A DNA stretch of 64,000 nt from Chamaea fasciata (lineage: Eukaryota > Chordata > Aves > Passeriformes > Sylviidae): assembly GCA_029207755.1 (NCBI GenBank), contig JARCOQ010000003.1, positions 96,550,646 to 96,614,645 of the forward strand, read 5' to 3'. The notes beneath the pieces were generated by a model. That model was given only the letters and a program-made list of their open reading frames with translations, made no database searches and was not told the origin of the DNA. Positions 26,601 to 39,917 of this stretch are shown here, in pieces; the first letter of the stretch is position 1, and every line of letters begins with the position of its first letter. A program made the position numbers and the translations under genes.

Positions 26601-28826
26601 ATAGAACATGAACTACAGACCTATGGATTGTTCTGTTTTTGCGATATGTTTCTTTTCTTATGGTCCTTCACCAGATCTTCAGTCACAGTTACGTTGCTGT
26701 CGTTTAGCAAACATTTCCCCTTTTAATATCTTGTTAATCAAATTCAGTGAGTGCTATGGAGAAACAACATAGTACATGTATTAAACAATATAAAACTACA
26801 CATACAGTTAAAACTACAGTTCTAATATTAAAAATAGTTCAGTAATCAGTGTTGAGAACATTTTTAATGATTTTAACACTGTTACAATTTTAAGAAACTA
26901 TCTTAATGTCAAACTGAAATCTCTTTTTCTTTTTTATTTAGACATGTCTAGCAATGCTACTATGTATTTTATTCTATACAATTTAGACACAAAGAGACAC
27001 CCATGAAAGATGGGATTTTACAGAATAATAGTGAAACAGTAATTGAAAATGTTATTTCTACTGCATCATACAATTTGATTTGCTTTTGTTTAATTCACAC
27101 CATAGCTAAATAATTTCCTCCTTCTAAGAAACACGTTTCAAAATATTCTTATTATAGTTGCCCTATGTCATTTGTCAGTAATTGTGTGGCTTCCCAAAGT
27201 AAGATTTTCAGATAAAATCCCTGTTGTCTCTAATAAATGGGGTCATTTTATTCATTATTTGTGGTTGGAATGAATAATTTTAAGGTTAAAATGGGACCTT
27301 TAAAGCAGCCACACAGTTCACCTGGTTTTTACCTAGAGACAAAAAGAGTAATAACTGAAAACTGAAACAAAACCTACCTCTACCTTTCTGAAATAAACTG
27401 TGGAAAGTTTCCTCTTCAAGAAAACAAAGTATATAGGAATTGTGCAGGATAGCTGTTGAAAGGTGGATCATGCTGTTTAAATGTCTTCACTTAATGATGG
27501 AGGAATTCTGTTAGAAGAAAACCATCAAGGTTTAGAAGATGCTGAATTACTAAGATGCTAACTGCTATTTATAAGGAAAAATATAGGTATCTAAATAAGA
27601 AATAACTAAAAAAAATTCCCCCAGAAAACTTATCCTGATTAAAGTACTAAAGAGTGAGCTTTTGTTACAGCCCATTTTTCTAATGTAAAGCCTAGGCTTA
27701 TGAATTTATTTCAATGTGTGCCATATTTAATCCCAATGCTAAACTCTGGCTATAAGAGGCATCTGGACAATGAATCAACTTGTATCTACTATAATTTTTA
27801 AATTAACAGTGACAGGATCCTTCTGAAGTTAGGACGAACCCCTTGTGAAGAAAACAGGTATAATGAAAGTCTTCAAAAGAATTCATTGTCTTTTTTTAAG
27901 TAGTACTTTAGAAAGCGCCTACTAGAAAATGTACCAACATTATTCCTTGATACTGAGTGCTCTGACAATGCATCAGATTCCATGGAAGTGATTTCTGGCT
28001 GTAATTCTTTAAGAATTGTTTATCAAGTTTCTTGTCACATGTGTTTCCTTGTGACCAAAATTTTCATGAGATAAACTTATAAATGAGCCCTTCCAGCAAA
28101 AACAAAAGATTTTTCAAGACTAATAGGCCACAAATTGGATTGCTGAACAATCCTCTAATCTGTTGTCTCTGTTCTTCTTTCTCTATAACTAAGACTAGGG
28201 GGAAAAAAAGCTATGTGCTGCTGTCAGTTGTAATTATTCCCAACTCAGATAAAATGTCCTGACCTGTGAGAGGTAGGTCAAATGTCAGAGAAGGCTTACG
28301 GGAAACACTAGAAGAGTGAAGTATTCTAAATAAGCTTTGCAAGTATTTACCCCTTTTGTAGAAAATAGCTGTGAATTTCTAAACCAGAAAAATTATAGAA
28401 AATGTCATGACATGTCTACAGTGACCCTGTCTATACTAATCTCCTGTCAGACGTATTGATGAGTTAAGTGGCTTAATAATTATTTTGCCATCAGAGATGA
28501 CACACATTGAGGTCTCTTCAGAAGACACCTTTTTTATATATTTTATGTCTGGATTTGAGCAGCTTAAGTCATGATACATTCACGATAAAACTTGAACCAA
28601 CATGTTTAAATTTGGATGAATTTGCTAATCATTCAGGTCTACTAAGTAATTCATTGTACAGGCAACAAATTAATAGAATCCCAAGTTTTTTTAGAAAATA
28701 ATATAATTTTAAAGTACAAAAAATTAGTTCTTCTCAGAAGTAACTACATTGTTGCTATGTTTGTAGATTGGGATGGTGTGATGATAGCTACAATGTTTAT
28801 ATTCTGTTAGCTGGAGTAATCTGTAA

Positions 28827-28842
28827 TTTTTTTTTTTTTTTT
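28827..28842. repeat. Poly-T tract
   Basis: A mononucleotide T-run with no adjacent retroposed gene. Confidence 0.9.
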
Positions 28843-31800
28843 GTTAAATGTTAAGTTCAAGTCACTCACTGGAGAAGTGACGAGCTAGTCACTTGCTTGT
28901 GGAAGGAGATGATTGGATAAAATGGTTACTCCCAACTGAGAACTGAAGCATCAGACCGGCAGGTTTGTGAATACAGCCTGAATTTTTTTGTTCATGCTGG
29001 ACTAGTCGCTCATGCATGATACAACCATTTTTCACTATTAACCTCCTCCACATTTAGTACATAAATACAGCTGAAGCAGTGCGCCTAGCTTGAAGCGAAG
29101 CAGGTTAAATGGGGAGAATAGGGAGCATGATCAGCACTTAGAAATGCTCCAGACTAAAGTAATTATCTTTTAAATATCATTAAATAGGATGTAAAGTCAG
29201 GGATATGTGTCAGGGATAGTGAGAACCAGGATATTCAGACCAGTCTGTAGTACCCTTTATCTTGTACAATAATATTATTACTCTGCTTGTTTATAAAGCA
29301 TTAAATGCATACTGAATGTCTTTAAGGTGAATAGGCTGCTGGTTTGCAAGCACAGAAGAATCTTGCTGATTTACAGAATGAATTGCTACTCTCCCAGCTC
29401 TTATACTGCTTCGGTAGCTGATACAAAATATCCTTTCCTTGGGCATTCTAATGAAGAGGACACTTTGGCTGAATTCCCCTCCTCTTTTTCCTGTACTGAA
29501 AGGTTGCCCCCATGGTGTGCATACAGTCTGAGGAAGTGGCTGTTAGATCCCCTCTGGAATCATTGAAGGAGATTGAGTCGTTACTTAATCAATTCACCTT
29601 AGTCTGACTCCACTGAAGTTTTAAGCAAAATGTATGATATATTGAGTTTCTGAGGAGAGTAGAATATATTGGAAATAAACAATTGCTGATTACTTCTCCT
29701 GGAATATTAAAATATAAACCAGTTATCTGTTGAGTTATACCAAGAGTGTTTCAGTTTTGCTGCTTCAATTCCATTTTAAGTGACCTTACCGTTCTCCTTG
29801 TAATGCATAAGAAATGGAATCACTAATTCTTTTTAAAAAGTATGTAAAAAAGAATCTTCAATTTTAAATGAACACCACCTATATAGACATTAGTTTATGC
29901 AAATGGTAGTGCATCCCACAGTATTTTTCTCCTAGCACCAACTACCAGTACACCTGTGAGTCAGGTCCATCCTTCTTCTTGTTTCTTCAATGACCTTTTA
30001 TCTTCAATGTTTTAGCTGACATGTTTTTGATTAAAACAGCACATTAATGCTTAAAATGCAAAAGTCACATTTAGGTAGAAACTTTACAGACTTTTATACT
30101 CTGTATAGGTGTTTTTTGGAAACTTTTAATTTGTGGGCCATGGTTAGATGTCCGTTCAGACAAGGAAAACATGATAATGAGTTTCAGTGGAGTTAGAGGG
30201 ATTATTGTATTGCAGTTTTGCTTTATTGTTAAGATTATTATTATTCTAAGGGACGAATAGCTCTGGCTCTATCAAGTGGTACAGCTTTCCCAAGTGACTT
30301 AATGGAATTTGAACAATGCTGGGTGGGTTTTTTTCCTTTTTTAAAATAACCCCCCAAAAAACAGGTTTCAATATAGAAATATTGTTTTGGTAGCTATCCA
30401 CCTATTTATAGTCTTGAATATTGACATTAGTCCAAATGGTTGATTCTTTGCTGAGTTCATACCAATGCTTTCCTGCTATAGCTATTGCAGTCACAGAAAG
30501 AAGTTTGTGATCAATAAACAGAAGCTTTCATTTTAGACATCTGTCCTTTATTCATACATATCCAGATTTTCAGCCTTCTAGTACTTTTGCTCACAGTTCT
30601 TTTTTTCTTCAATGCATGGTGGAAATAGAGTGAAATCACTTCATCAGACTTTGACACACCATAAAACTAGGAAGCAGATAATACTGCATATCACAAGAAA
30701 GTGTAATATTTGATGCCTTTTTAGCGATTCCTTAAGTACTGCATGGACAGCAAGAAGGGCAGGATCTACATTCTGCCACTGTGTCAAATCAGTAATTCTC
30801 TAATCTCTGCCCTTGATCAAAGCGCCAGCATACAAATTGTGACTACATATGAGAAATAACTCTTTCAATAGAAGATGGCTTGCCATATTGGAGTGGATAA
30901 TAGACAATGGATTTTTTGCATACTGTCAACTGGCAACATTTATGCAGGAGTTTTAAGCTACAATGCAATTAAATAAACTACTGTCCCTGGATGCTTTTCA
31001 GTTTTCCAAACTGGGCACTTCACACTTGAAGTGACCAGCTGAGGAAAGAAATCAATACAGTTTTAGGACTGCTGCTTCTGGTGTAAAGGGGAAAGAAGTA
31101 CAATTGGAACTTGGTGACAAAAATTGTGGGTTTTTAATACAGAGCTTTTCTTTTTTTTTTTTTTCTTTGCTTAACATGCAGAAGTTAGAGTATAAGAAAC
31201 TTGTAAGAAACTGTGAATTTGTTATGTCTTCTGCATCTTCACCAGCAGTTAAGTAGGTTTCTCTGAATATCTCTATTATACTAATTTCAAATAATGATAT
31301 GAAAATGTGTAATTTCTAGTTTGAATGTGTCCTTATTATTATTTATATGGTATGAACCAGTAAACATAAAGTTTCCTGAAATGAGTCTGTACAGAGATGT
31401 CCCCTCTTCTGCCACTGTCTGTATCTCAGTGCTTGCTTCTCACTCTAAAAAACATAATCTGTACTTCCTTGAAATTAAAGTTTGATTTTACATGAAGTAC
31501 ACATCTATAAAAATAAATAAAACTGATTTTTCACTGTATAATTATGAAATAATAAAATAAACTCAGCAAAATTAATTCACAAGGAAAAAAACTAATTGAA
31601 GTGCTATTTCTAATGGCTACCTTGAAAAGACATTGATGATTATAAATTTGTGAAACATTTAAGTGATGAGCATAACAACTTTTGTTCGTGTCATGTAAGT
31701 ATCGATTTTTGAAATATTTTTCCTGCTGGTTTGAATCCAAACCCACTAAAAATAGAGAACCTTGAGATTAAAGTCTTATGGTAGTGTCAGTTATTGTTTT

Positions 31801-31944
31801 CAGTATAAAACTTTTTTATCATGTAGAACACTCAAATGTCTTTTCACAGAGGAAAGAAAAAAACCCCAAACCCAAAAGACATTGCAGAATGTGCAGAGGT
31901 TTAAATACCTGCCATGGATTTTTTGGAGTTATTTGAGTTATGTG

Positions 31945-31971
31945 AAAAAAAAAAAAAAAAAAAAGAAAAAA
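31945..31971. repeat. Poly-A tract
   Basis: Twenty-seven bases of A with a single G interruption. No retrocopy is recognisable upstream, so I treat it as a simple repeat. Confidence 0.9.
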
Positions 31972-33459
31972 GGACTCATTACTTCTTTGTAATTTGTGAA
32001 GTCACTTTTAGTCTTGACTGCTGTTCTTAGCTATTTCTGATCTGTTATTTTTCTCGGTGGCAAGTAAAAATTCTAATGACCTGAAATCTCTCCAGAGGTA
32101 CAACACAAGCCTGTTATTGATACATAATAGTTTCCATTCACTACTAAGTAAGGGCCCAGACCTTTTTGCTGCAGTTCAGCATTTCTTGTCCTATTTAATG
32201 AATAGCATCTTTTCTGAATTAAAATCAATATTCCAAACTATAAATTAAAAAATAATATAATGCAAATATATATATCTATCTAAAATACTATGTAGTAAAT
32301 ACATTAAATAATACATGATTTTGCAAAAAAATATTCTAACTTACCTTGTAACCAATTTAAAATTCTGTGTGTGGCTAGGAGATTTGACAGGATAAATATG
32401 TATTAGGCTGGAGCAAAATATGTAGTCATGGTCTAGCTAGTCAATGATAGCATTCTGTTTCAGTCTAAGTTCTGAAAGAGTCAGGCGAGATGACAATTTA
32501 TCTGTAACATGACATTATAAAAGAAATGGTATAGGGACACTTCCTTCAAACCAATATGTCAAAAATGTTCTCATTTTTTAAAGAGGACTTGCTCCTAGGG
32601 TGATGTTATGATTGCAATTCTTGTTCCATATCTGCATCTTTTCTTCATTTTATTCTCCCTCTGCATGGCAAAAATTTCCCACAAGGGCAGAAATTGAATA
32701 ACACCTAAGCTGATGATTATCTGTTGGCTATCAGGATGGTTAAAGATAAACTGCTCAGACCACACAGTAACAGCTGGCACCAGTAAGGGCCACTGTGCAG
32801 TTAAAGTGTAGAACATTTTTTTGCCAACCACATGATGGCCACACTAAGTTAAAGAACAGAGGAGGCCAAAACCCCCTAAAACCCTCTCCTCCCCCCGCCC
32901 CCCCAAGAAATCAGAATAAAATTTCACTGTTCAGTTCCCATATACCCTTCAAAATGCATCCCAGAGCATTCCATAGTTTGTCATAGGGTCATTACTTGCA
33001 TGACAATATAATCTCTTTGTTTTTAGAATCTGTCATCCCCTGGCTGAAGGGTTGGACTCTGAGGGTGAGTACTGATAAGGATGTGGAAGCTGCTGGGAAA
33101 TTCCATGCAGAATGAGGGGATTTGTTTTAAGCTTGAAGCAGCTGCATAGACTCACTTACACCTGTCTGCCAAAAAAGGGATATGGTGAGGCACCTCACCA
33201 CAAAGGCTTCCTTACTCACATTCTCATCTAGATGGATAATTATGATGGAACACACAAGTTCTCCTGTACTCCATACCAGAAAATGAACAGAGAATGGCCT
33301 AACTTTAGTATACTGTGTTCTGTATACTTCATTAGTATATAGAATGAACTGATTAAATTAAAGGAAAAAATGAAAAAAGCGTGATAAACCTCCCAAAACA
33401 GCCCTGCCCAGTTTTTCTGTCTAACTTCCTGGCAACCTTTGATTTATTTTTCTAATATT

Positions 33460-33498
33460 AAAAAAAGGAAAAAAAAAAAAAAGAAAAAAAAAGAAAAA
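33460..33498. repeat. A-rich tract
   Basis: An A-run interrupted by single or double G residues; simple sequence. Confidence 0.9.
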
Positions 33499-34682
33499 CC
33501 AGAACTCTAATGATAACCATCATTTATTAAATGGTTATTAAATATTTAATTGATTATTTTCTGCCTTGTAGTGGCTGTAATTCTGATTCTTGTACTTTAG
33601 ATTATATTACCAGGTTTCACAAAGGTCCTCTTATTTTAAATCTTTGTGTTTTTAAGCTTTCTGTTTAGGTTTACTGTTTAGTTTCATCCAGAAGGATCAA
33701 ACCAAAGAAAGGGGAAGGGTAGAAATTGATTCCTTTGCAGGCTTTAAGAAATATTAAGAAAACATTTTTAATGAATGCATTTTTTCCCCAAATTTTTTGT
33801 ATTTTAGCTGTAATATTAAAATTGCTCATCACTGTAAGATAATATTGCAATGGGAAAAAGCCTACTGTGTGATATGTTTTTGTGTACCCCTCCTGAGGTT
33901 TTGTGACTTGAAATATGCATCCACATAAATAAAAAAATTTACACTTTATATTATTTTGATTGCTATACTGTGCAATTTGTGTGTTTTAATTAAATCAGCT
34001 ACAAGCTGAATTACTTAGTCTCCTGACTTATTTTGATCTCACACAAGTCAATTAAAATTTCTAGCTATTTATTTCAAGAAAATACAAAGAATAATAAAGC
34101 AATTTCCTCGTTTGGGAAATATTCTTTCACAAAGGTTGTCAATTCTTAAAGGATTAGGGGCCAGGGTTTCCTTTTTTTTAAATTTTTTTTTTTGTATATT
34201 CTAATATCTCTTTCTACTTTAAAATCTAAATGGATAAAACTTCAGCTTGAGCCTAAAAATGAAGGTAAAATACATCCATTACAGTGAGAAGAGCAAAGTA
34301 CCATTTCTCAGAGAGTTTCATAGAACTATTATGGTTAATTATATTAATAAAGGTTGTGACTAAAAATTCCTGAGAATAAGACCCTTGTATATTAGTTTGT
34401 GTAAGCAGAGTGCCCAGTAGGGCCTATAACTAGGCAGGACAGATTTTTGGTGAAAGAAATTGCCAGATGCTTCTTTTTACCATATGCTGTCAACTATACC
34501 AGAGATTTCTTCCTCTGATTAACTGCTGCAGATTTTTAAACCTATACTTTCCTAGTCCCAGCAGGTCTGGGAAAATACTTTTCAGCAAGTTATTTATTTA
34601 TAAGAAGTTCAGGTTGAGATTGACCAAAAATATACTTTCAGGCCTAATTTAGCATACAGTATATTTTAGCCTTCCTGAAATG

Positions 34683-34765
34683 ACACATGCACGCACACAC
34701 ACACATATATATATATACACACACACGCATATCGATATACATATATAGATATATCCACCCACACA
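34683..34765. repeat. Compound CA/TA microsatellite
   Basis: Alternating purine-pyrimidine sequence: a CA run, then a TA run, a second CA run, then degenerate TATA/GATA words to about 34765. Short opposite-strand frames across it, with runs of Y, V, C and I, are artefacts of the repeat. It is likely to vary in length between individuals and could form Z-DNA or cruciform structures. Confidence 0.93.
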
Positions 34766-37700
34766 TTTTCAAAAAGTGCATAAGAAAAGGCTGATTTCTT
34801 ATAGAACATGAAGGACATAATCCTTCCATGAATTTTTTTCCTCCGAAATTCCAATGGATAAAATGCTTAAAGTGGTTAGTTTGGATAGAAAGTCTTTTGA
34901 AATAGCTTTTAAATCTCAAATAAATGAGGGTGTATTTAAGTCAGTGTGTTTCAGTCTGTCCTACTGATGCTCTTCTACTTCCTATAAAAAATTCAAAATA
35001 ATAGTAGGATTAGGAATCAAATTCTAATTTTGTGTTTTGGTTGTCCTTAACCTCCAACCTCCAGGGTCATGCCCAGGATCTTATTCAGTCAATAAATTTA
35101 GTTGTGTGGAATAGTATTTAATGTACTGTTGTAGTCTGGAGTGGATCCTGGAAAAAAGGTGAGTGGTCAAGTGAATGAAAGTTTTGGTATAAAGGGCTCA
35201 AAGAACTCAAAATGAAACTGTTTGTTTAGCCTGGTTCTCATTTTTAGTATCTTTTGGAGTGCTTCACTCTGCAGTATTAACAAAGTTTTTACAATTCATG
35301 TCTTTTGATGTAATAAATACTTAAATAATTGCTCTAATTGGATAAAATTCCCGTCTTCATGGCAAGAAAAGTTTAGGGCATGGTAAAAATCTGTGTAACA
35401 TAAACATCTATGTTGCTGTAGTATTAAAAATATGAGGTGGATGAAACTAATATTTGACAGAGAATTTTGTCATAGGCCTAATTTTTGATTGTGTTTTACT
35501 TATAGCCTGTTATTCCCAAATCCTCTTAACAGCCACATAGTTACTTTTGTCAGTCTTGCATTTGGATGCAACAACTAGCATTAGGTTAGGGACATTTTGA
35601 GAGGAAAGAAAAACTTGAAAAAATGTGGAAGATCAGTCAGAGTTAGTATGATCTATGTAAGCTGAGAAAGAGTGCAATAACAGGAATAACACAGGTTGTA
35701 ATTGGCATACAAATCTGTTCTCTTCACAAAGGTCTACTGGACAGGTCCTTCCCCTTCATTCACCCTGGAGTAGTGATGGGCAGCATGATGTTTGTACAAC
35801 AATTAGGCAAATTAATCTGACTTGTGCTATGCAGAACAAAACTTCCAAATGCAGGGGGGTTTGTGTGTTTTGATGGGTATTTGAAAGGAGAGAGAGAGGG
35901 AGGAGATTAAAAACAAGGAAATAGAAGAAAGGGAGAGGAAGAAGAGTATTGATTGGCCAACCTTTTTTCTTTGTACAGCTGGAAGCGTGCTGATAAGATG
36001 GACTTTATTCTGGTAAATATTCCTACAAAAAGGGTGATAGTATGCACTCATACATATGCTTTTCTACTGATGTAAAAGTATCTTTCCAATGGGAAACAGA
36101 AGGAACAGCAGAGGAGAGAGCAAGCAGAAAACAGTCCATTAAAGAAATGAAAGTAAAGGAGTCAGGAAGAGGAGGATGAAAGGGAAGAGAGTTTGACAAC
36201 ACTTTGTGAGAGCTGGGAAGCTCTATTATGTGTTTTGCCATCAAAAATTTGGGAGTGGAGATTACCTAGAGTAGGAAGGAAAAACAGAGCCCTGTTATAA
36301 GCAGGTCAGACAATTGTGCCTCACACTTAAGAGACAGTGAGCATTTGGAATCCTGGTAACTGCTAGAGTTGATTTTGCAAAGATGATAAGGTATGAAGAT
36401 CTGTATCTTTTAAGCACACAGCCTTGGGGAAAATTTTTTCTTGTTCCTTGTAGAAGCCCCTATTTTTTAAAAAAAGAGGCAGGAAGAACTTGTCATCTGT
36501 GCTTCTCTCCCTTGTCCTAGAAAGATCCCTTAACACCCTTCAGCTCCTATTCTCGAAAACCTGTTCTGCCACTTCCTTCCCAGTTTCTGTCCTGATGCTA
36601 TATTTCAGAATAGTCCTGCTCCCAGGCTGGTCAGTCCTTTCTACAATCATTTTCTATGATTGCCTTTATTCAATGTTCATGTTACTAGCACTATCATGGT
36701 TACTGTTCTTTTTTGTCTCTGATCCCTCCTCAGCCCCATTCACTACTTTGCTTTCTTCCACTACAGCCAATCCTGGTTATGTTTCCTATACCCCAGCGCT
36801 GTTTTGAAGCTTACTGATAGCTGTTTTTGTCATTTTTGCTTTCCCTTTACCTCTCTGGTTTTTAGAATTTTTTCTTAATTAGCCAGCTTTATTTTTCTAA
36901 TCCTCTCCATGCAACTTCATGGCTATTGGTTCCTTTTTGTATTTCCAGTCAGAAAAAATCTTGCTCACATTCATGTTCTAAGATCTCCTTATGAATAAGG
37001 AGCTTATTTTAGTATGACTTATAAGGGAAGGAACTTTCTGTGATGTCAAAGACTACAATGGGTTCCCATTTGTTTGTACCTGTAAGTATTACTAGACCAT
37101 AAATTAAACTTTGATTTTGGTTATAATTACAACAGTTACAGGGTAGCTTAAGGGCTAAATAACAGTCACCTTCTTCTGGGCATTAAATTAATCATGAAGG
37201 GAACAAGTGTGGAGTGGCCTGGAGTGCAAAAGGCTTTCCTGAAAATCATTGTACAATTGTAAGATCTCATCCAGTTAATACTTTCTGGGCAGTGCTGAAT
37301 GCCTGTAAAGTGCATGAAAATAGTAATTTTTTTTTCACCTTATTTGAATTTGGGGTCTCTTGGATTTAAATTGTCCTTACAAGGAGAAGATATGCATTAA
37401 TATATATGTTGTTACTTTGAATAAAATATCTTATAGGCTTTCTACTTGTAATAGAATAGAAATCTTGACTTTATAGTAGAAAAATAGCATTCTTAATGAT
37501 GTTAATAGTTCATTGATAATACTAATTACATTCAATCACAGATAACTCGCAATTACTTTTTTATTAGCATGCAAAATAATCTATTCTAACAGTTTATTAA
37601 TATATTTTATAAATGTGTTGATAACAAACTATATCATACAGATATTGAATATACTATTACATTTGTGCTCTGTTTCATTTGTAAGTCGCATGACCTTAAT

Positions 37701-37833
37701 GGAGCGACCAAATTCTTGATAAATAGTGACTGAATTCTTTGGAGAATAATGATATTGTTAATTTACTAATTATAAGGGCATATACTCTATTTACAATATT
37801 GGAAGAAAAAAATAGTTATTATCCTTTCATTTT
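34766..37833. other. Unique sequence with purine-rich tracts, no gene seen
   Basis: No gene was found. Two purine-rich stretches lie at about 35884-35947 and 36098-36195. The region 37480-37700 is very AT-rich with several TAAT/ATTA words just before the CR1 fragment. Confidence 0.6.
35884..35947. repeat. Purine-rich (GA) tract
   Basis: Nearly all A and G on the plus strand over about 64 bases, including a GAGAGAGAGAGGGAGGAG core. Purine/pyrimidine asymmetry of this kind can form triplex DNA. A second, looser purine-rich stretch follows near 36098-36195. Confidence 0.8.
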
Positions 37834-38017
37834 CCCACAGAGGTTGTGGATGCCCCACCCCTGAAAGTGCTCAAGGTGAATCTGGATTGGGCCCTGAGGA
37901 ACCAGATCTAATAGTTACTAGTCAATGGCAGCCCTACCCATGCAGTGGGATTGGAACTAGATGATCTTTAAGGTCCCTTCCAAGCAAAACTTTCTGTAAT
38001 TGTATAATTCCATGATA
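37834..38017 (+). mobile_element. CR1 LINE 3' end with tail
   Basis: This is the extreme 3' end of a CR1 copy on the plus strand. It runs from 'CACAGAGGTTGTGGATGCC' through 'AGTGCTCAAGGTGAATCTGGA' to 'ACTAGATGATCTTTAAGGTC' and 'CCTTCCAAGC', and closes with the degenerate ATTCTATGA-type tail ('TAATTGTATAATTCCATGA'). Only about 180 bp is kept, a strong 5' truncation typical of CR1. It is clearer than the 3.9 kb and 57.4 kb pieces and therefore probably younger. Confidence 0.94.
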
Positions 38018-38090
38018 AAGGCTATGGTATGTTTTAAATACATCTATTCTTAAATAGTGGTTTTTTTGTTAAGGTAATGTTTATTCCAGG
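38018..38090. other. Short spacer between CR1 tail and microsatellite
   Basis: AT-rich sequence with nothing recognisable. Confidence 0.6.
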
Positions 38091-38130
38091 TTTTTTTTTG
38101 TTTGTTTGTTTTGTTTGTTTGTTTGTTTTT
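38091..38130. repeat. TTTG microsatellite
   Basis: A T-run passes into about seven TTTG/TTTTG units. It lies about 75 bp past the CR1 tail and is a tetranucleotide simple repeat. Confidence 0.95.
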
Positions 38131-38921
38131 TACCTCATCATGCTTTATCACCAGTAGGACAAGAAATTAAATAGATATTACTGCCTCATGAGATCTCTGC
38201 CTTCTAGTCAATAGCCTATTTAAAGATTGCAAAAGTAGTACTTAATTACAGTTTTTCTGTATTTTAGTTTTTGATAAAGACAAAGCCAGAAAACTGGGTA
38301 GTTACTGAAAATTGAAGACAAACACACCAGAGAACTGGCATCTCTTGAAACACAAAATACTCAGCACAAATGAGTTTCAAGTTATTTTCTTGTAATTCGG
38401 ACCATTTTGTTTGTTGTTGGTCTGGATTCATGAAAAGTACTAATACCTTGACATCTGCTAATTCTGCAACTGTTTCCTAGCTCTAGTTTTCCTCTTTCAC
38501 AGAAGAGGAATGATGCTGAATGCTGTCAGGATATTGCAGACTAGATATGCTGAGGGGGAGATGCAGCTACGGAGGTCATGCAGAATCCCTAGAAGCTTTC
38601 ATGCTGCATTATTGCCTTTTGCCACATTTGGGGAAAAAGAAATAAAGTAACAATTTGGAACTTTGAAAAGAAAGAAAAGATTTCCTGCACTAAGCTCAGC
38701 AGCTATAAGTAGCCTAAAGATCCTAAGGCAAATGATTTTTTTCTTAGGAACTAAGTTTAAAAACTAAAGAGAAGTGAGTTCTCTAAGTGATAACTATAGC
38801 TACATTATTCAGTTGTTTATTTTGGGTTTTATAGGTACTTGTTGCTGATTTTTACAGAGTTGGTTAGATGTTTTGTCAAGTCTGTGCTATCCTTATAAAT
38901 CCTGAATTCCGCAGTATTTTT

Positions 38922-38954
38922 GCATGCACTCATATGCATGTACTCATATCCATG
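38922..38954. repeat. 14 bp minisatellite, about 2.4 copies
   Basis: Two adjacent units (GCATGCACTCATAT and GCATGTACTCATAT) differ at one base, followed by a partial CCATG unit. It is a small direct tandem repeat with internal palindromic GCATGC and ATGCAT words. Confidence 0.85.
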
Positions 38955-39772
38955 TCAGAAAGTATCAGGTTTCCTTCCATTTTTTAAAAAAAAATTGGTG
39001 CTTAAATAATTTTGATCTTTCTAATTCCATTAGATAAAGAAAGGTGGCTACCATATGAAATATGAATTGCGACTAACTAATAATGTACATAATAAAAGCT
39101 ATAGCTTTGTCCACTTCAATTTGATAGTTATTATCCAATTTAATTTTATAAAGGAAATGGAAGAATTCAAGTTTCACTGGCTTTCTTCACTGGTTTACTT
39201 TTAAGCAATATTAATTATAGTTTATGATTAAAATCTTTGGCAGAGGGAGCACTGAATTATCCCAACGCAGAAACACTGGCTCTCTTTGCAAGGTAAAACT
39301 TGTTTCCCCTACAGAGGAACTATAAGAAAATATAAATTAGTGTTACGTGGGCAATTCAAGTCTCAGCTCCTGAGTAATGTAAGGATCACAGGTGTGAAGT
39401 TTTGTTCTTCCTTCCTCCACAAATGCAAGATGCTTGTTCAAACAGTGAAATAATAATTGTTAAGAGATGCTCTCTGATCCTTTCCTTCATAAAGTCTTGT
39501 AAATAAGCACATATTCTTTCAAGAAAAGTTTAAGCAGCTTTTTAAAACCTGATGTCAAAAACAAATCTTGCTTTTAGAGATAATCCCCAGTGGAATGACT
39601 TGCAGCTGAATAATGTTTTGTCTTTTTATTGACAGGTCTTAGCTTCTTTATGTCTTTGTGTTTGCTCACATCAACCTTGTTATTTTTTACTTTACAAGAA
39701 AGCAAACAGCCTGCAAATCTTTTCTGCAGACAAGTCAATACATTTTTATACTTTCTGGTGTTTTATTTTCAG

Positions 39773-39917
39773 GGAAGCTCACATGGAGAGGTTGGGCATG
39801 AAGCCAGATGTCCTGGAGATAATTCCTAGAGCTTTAGCAAACTGTGCACTTACTATCAACTGCTTTGAGCAAATACTTCCAAATGGCAAGCTCACTGATG
39901 CTTGTCTGTTGACCTGA
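39773..39917 (+). other. Exon-like open frame after a splice-acceptor-like site
   Basis: A pyrimidine-rich stretch ending TTTTATTTTCAG (AG at 39771-39772) is followed by an open frame that reads through an ATG at 39783 to TGA at 39915-39917 (44 codons from the ATG). The peptide begins MERLGMKPDVLEIIPRALAN and has a protein-like mix of charged and hydrophobic residues. I recognise no family. It might be a terminal exon, a decayed retrocopy or chance; no donor, partner exon or poly(A) signal ties it to a gene. Confidence 0.15.

Larger units (their letters stand above)
23669..34682. other. Long unique AT-rich stretch, no gene seen
   Basis: About 11 kb has no recognisable gene or dispersed repeat. 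Simple tracts are a T-run at 28827-28842, another near 31151-31164, an A-run at 31945-31971, a C-rich run near 32880-32903, an A/T block at 32245-32335 and an A-rich tract at 33460-33498. The frames here are at most 118 codons and do not resemble known proteins. Confidence 0.65.

Noticed and set aside
31762..31992. 76-codon frame ending in poly-lysine
   Set aside because: The lysine run is the 31945-31971 A-tract; there is no retrocopy or gene support.
34644..34919. 91-codon minus frame rich in Y, V, C and I, resembling a membrane segment
   Set aside because: It is a translation of the CA/TA microsatellite.
36490..36807. 105-codon hydrophobic frame resembling a small membrane protein
   Set aside because: Hydrophobicity follows from T-rich, pyrimidine-biased sequence; no start context, homology or conservation evidence.
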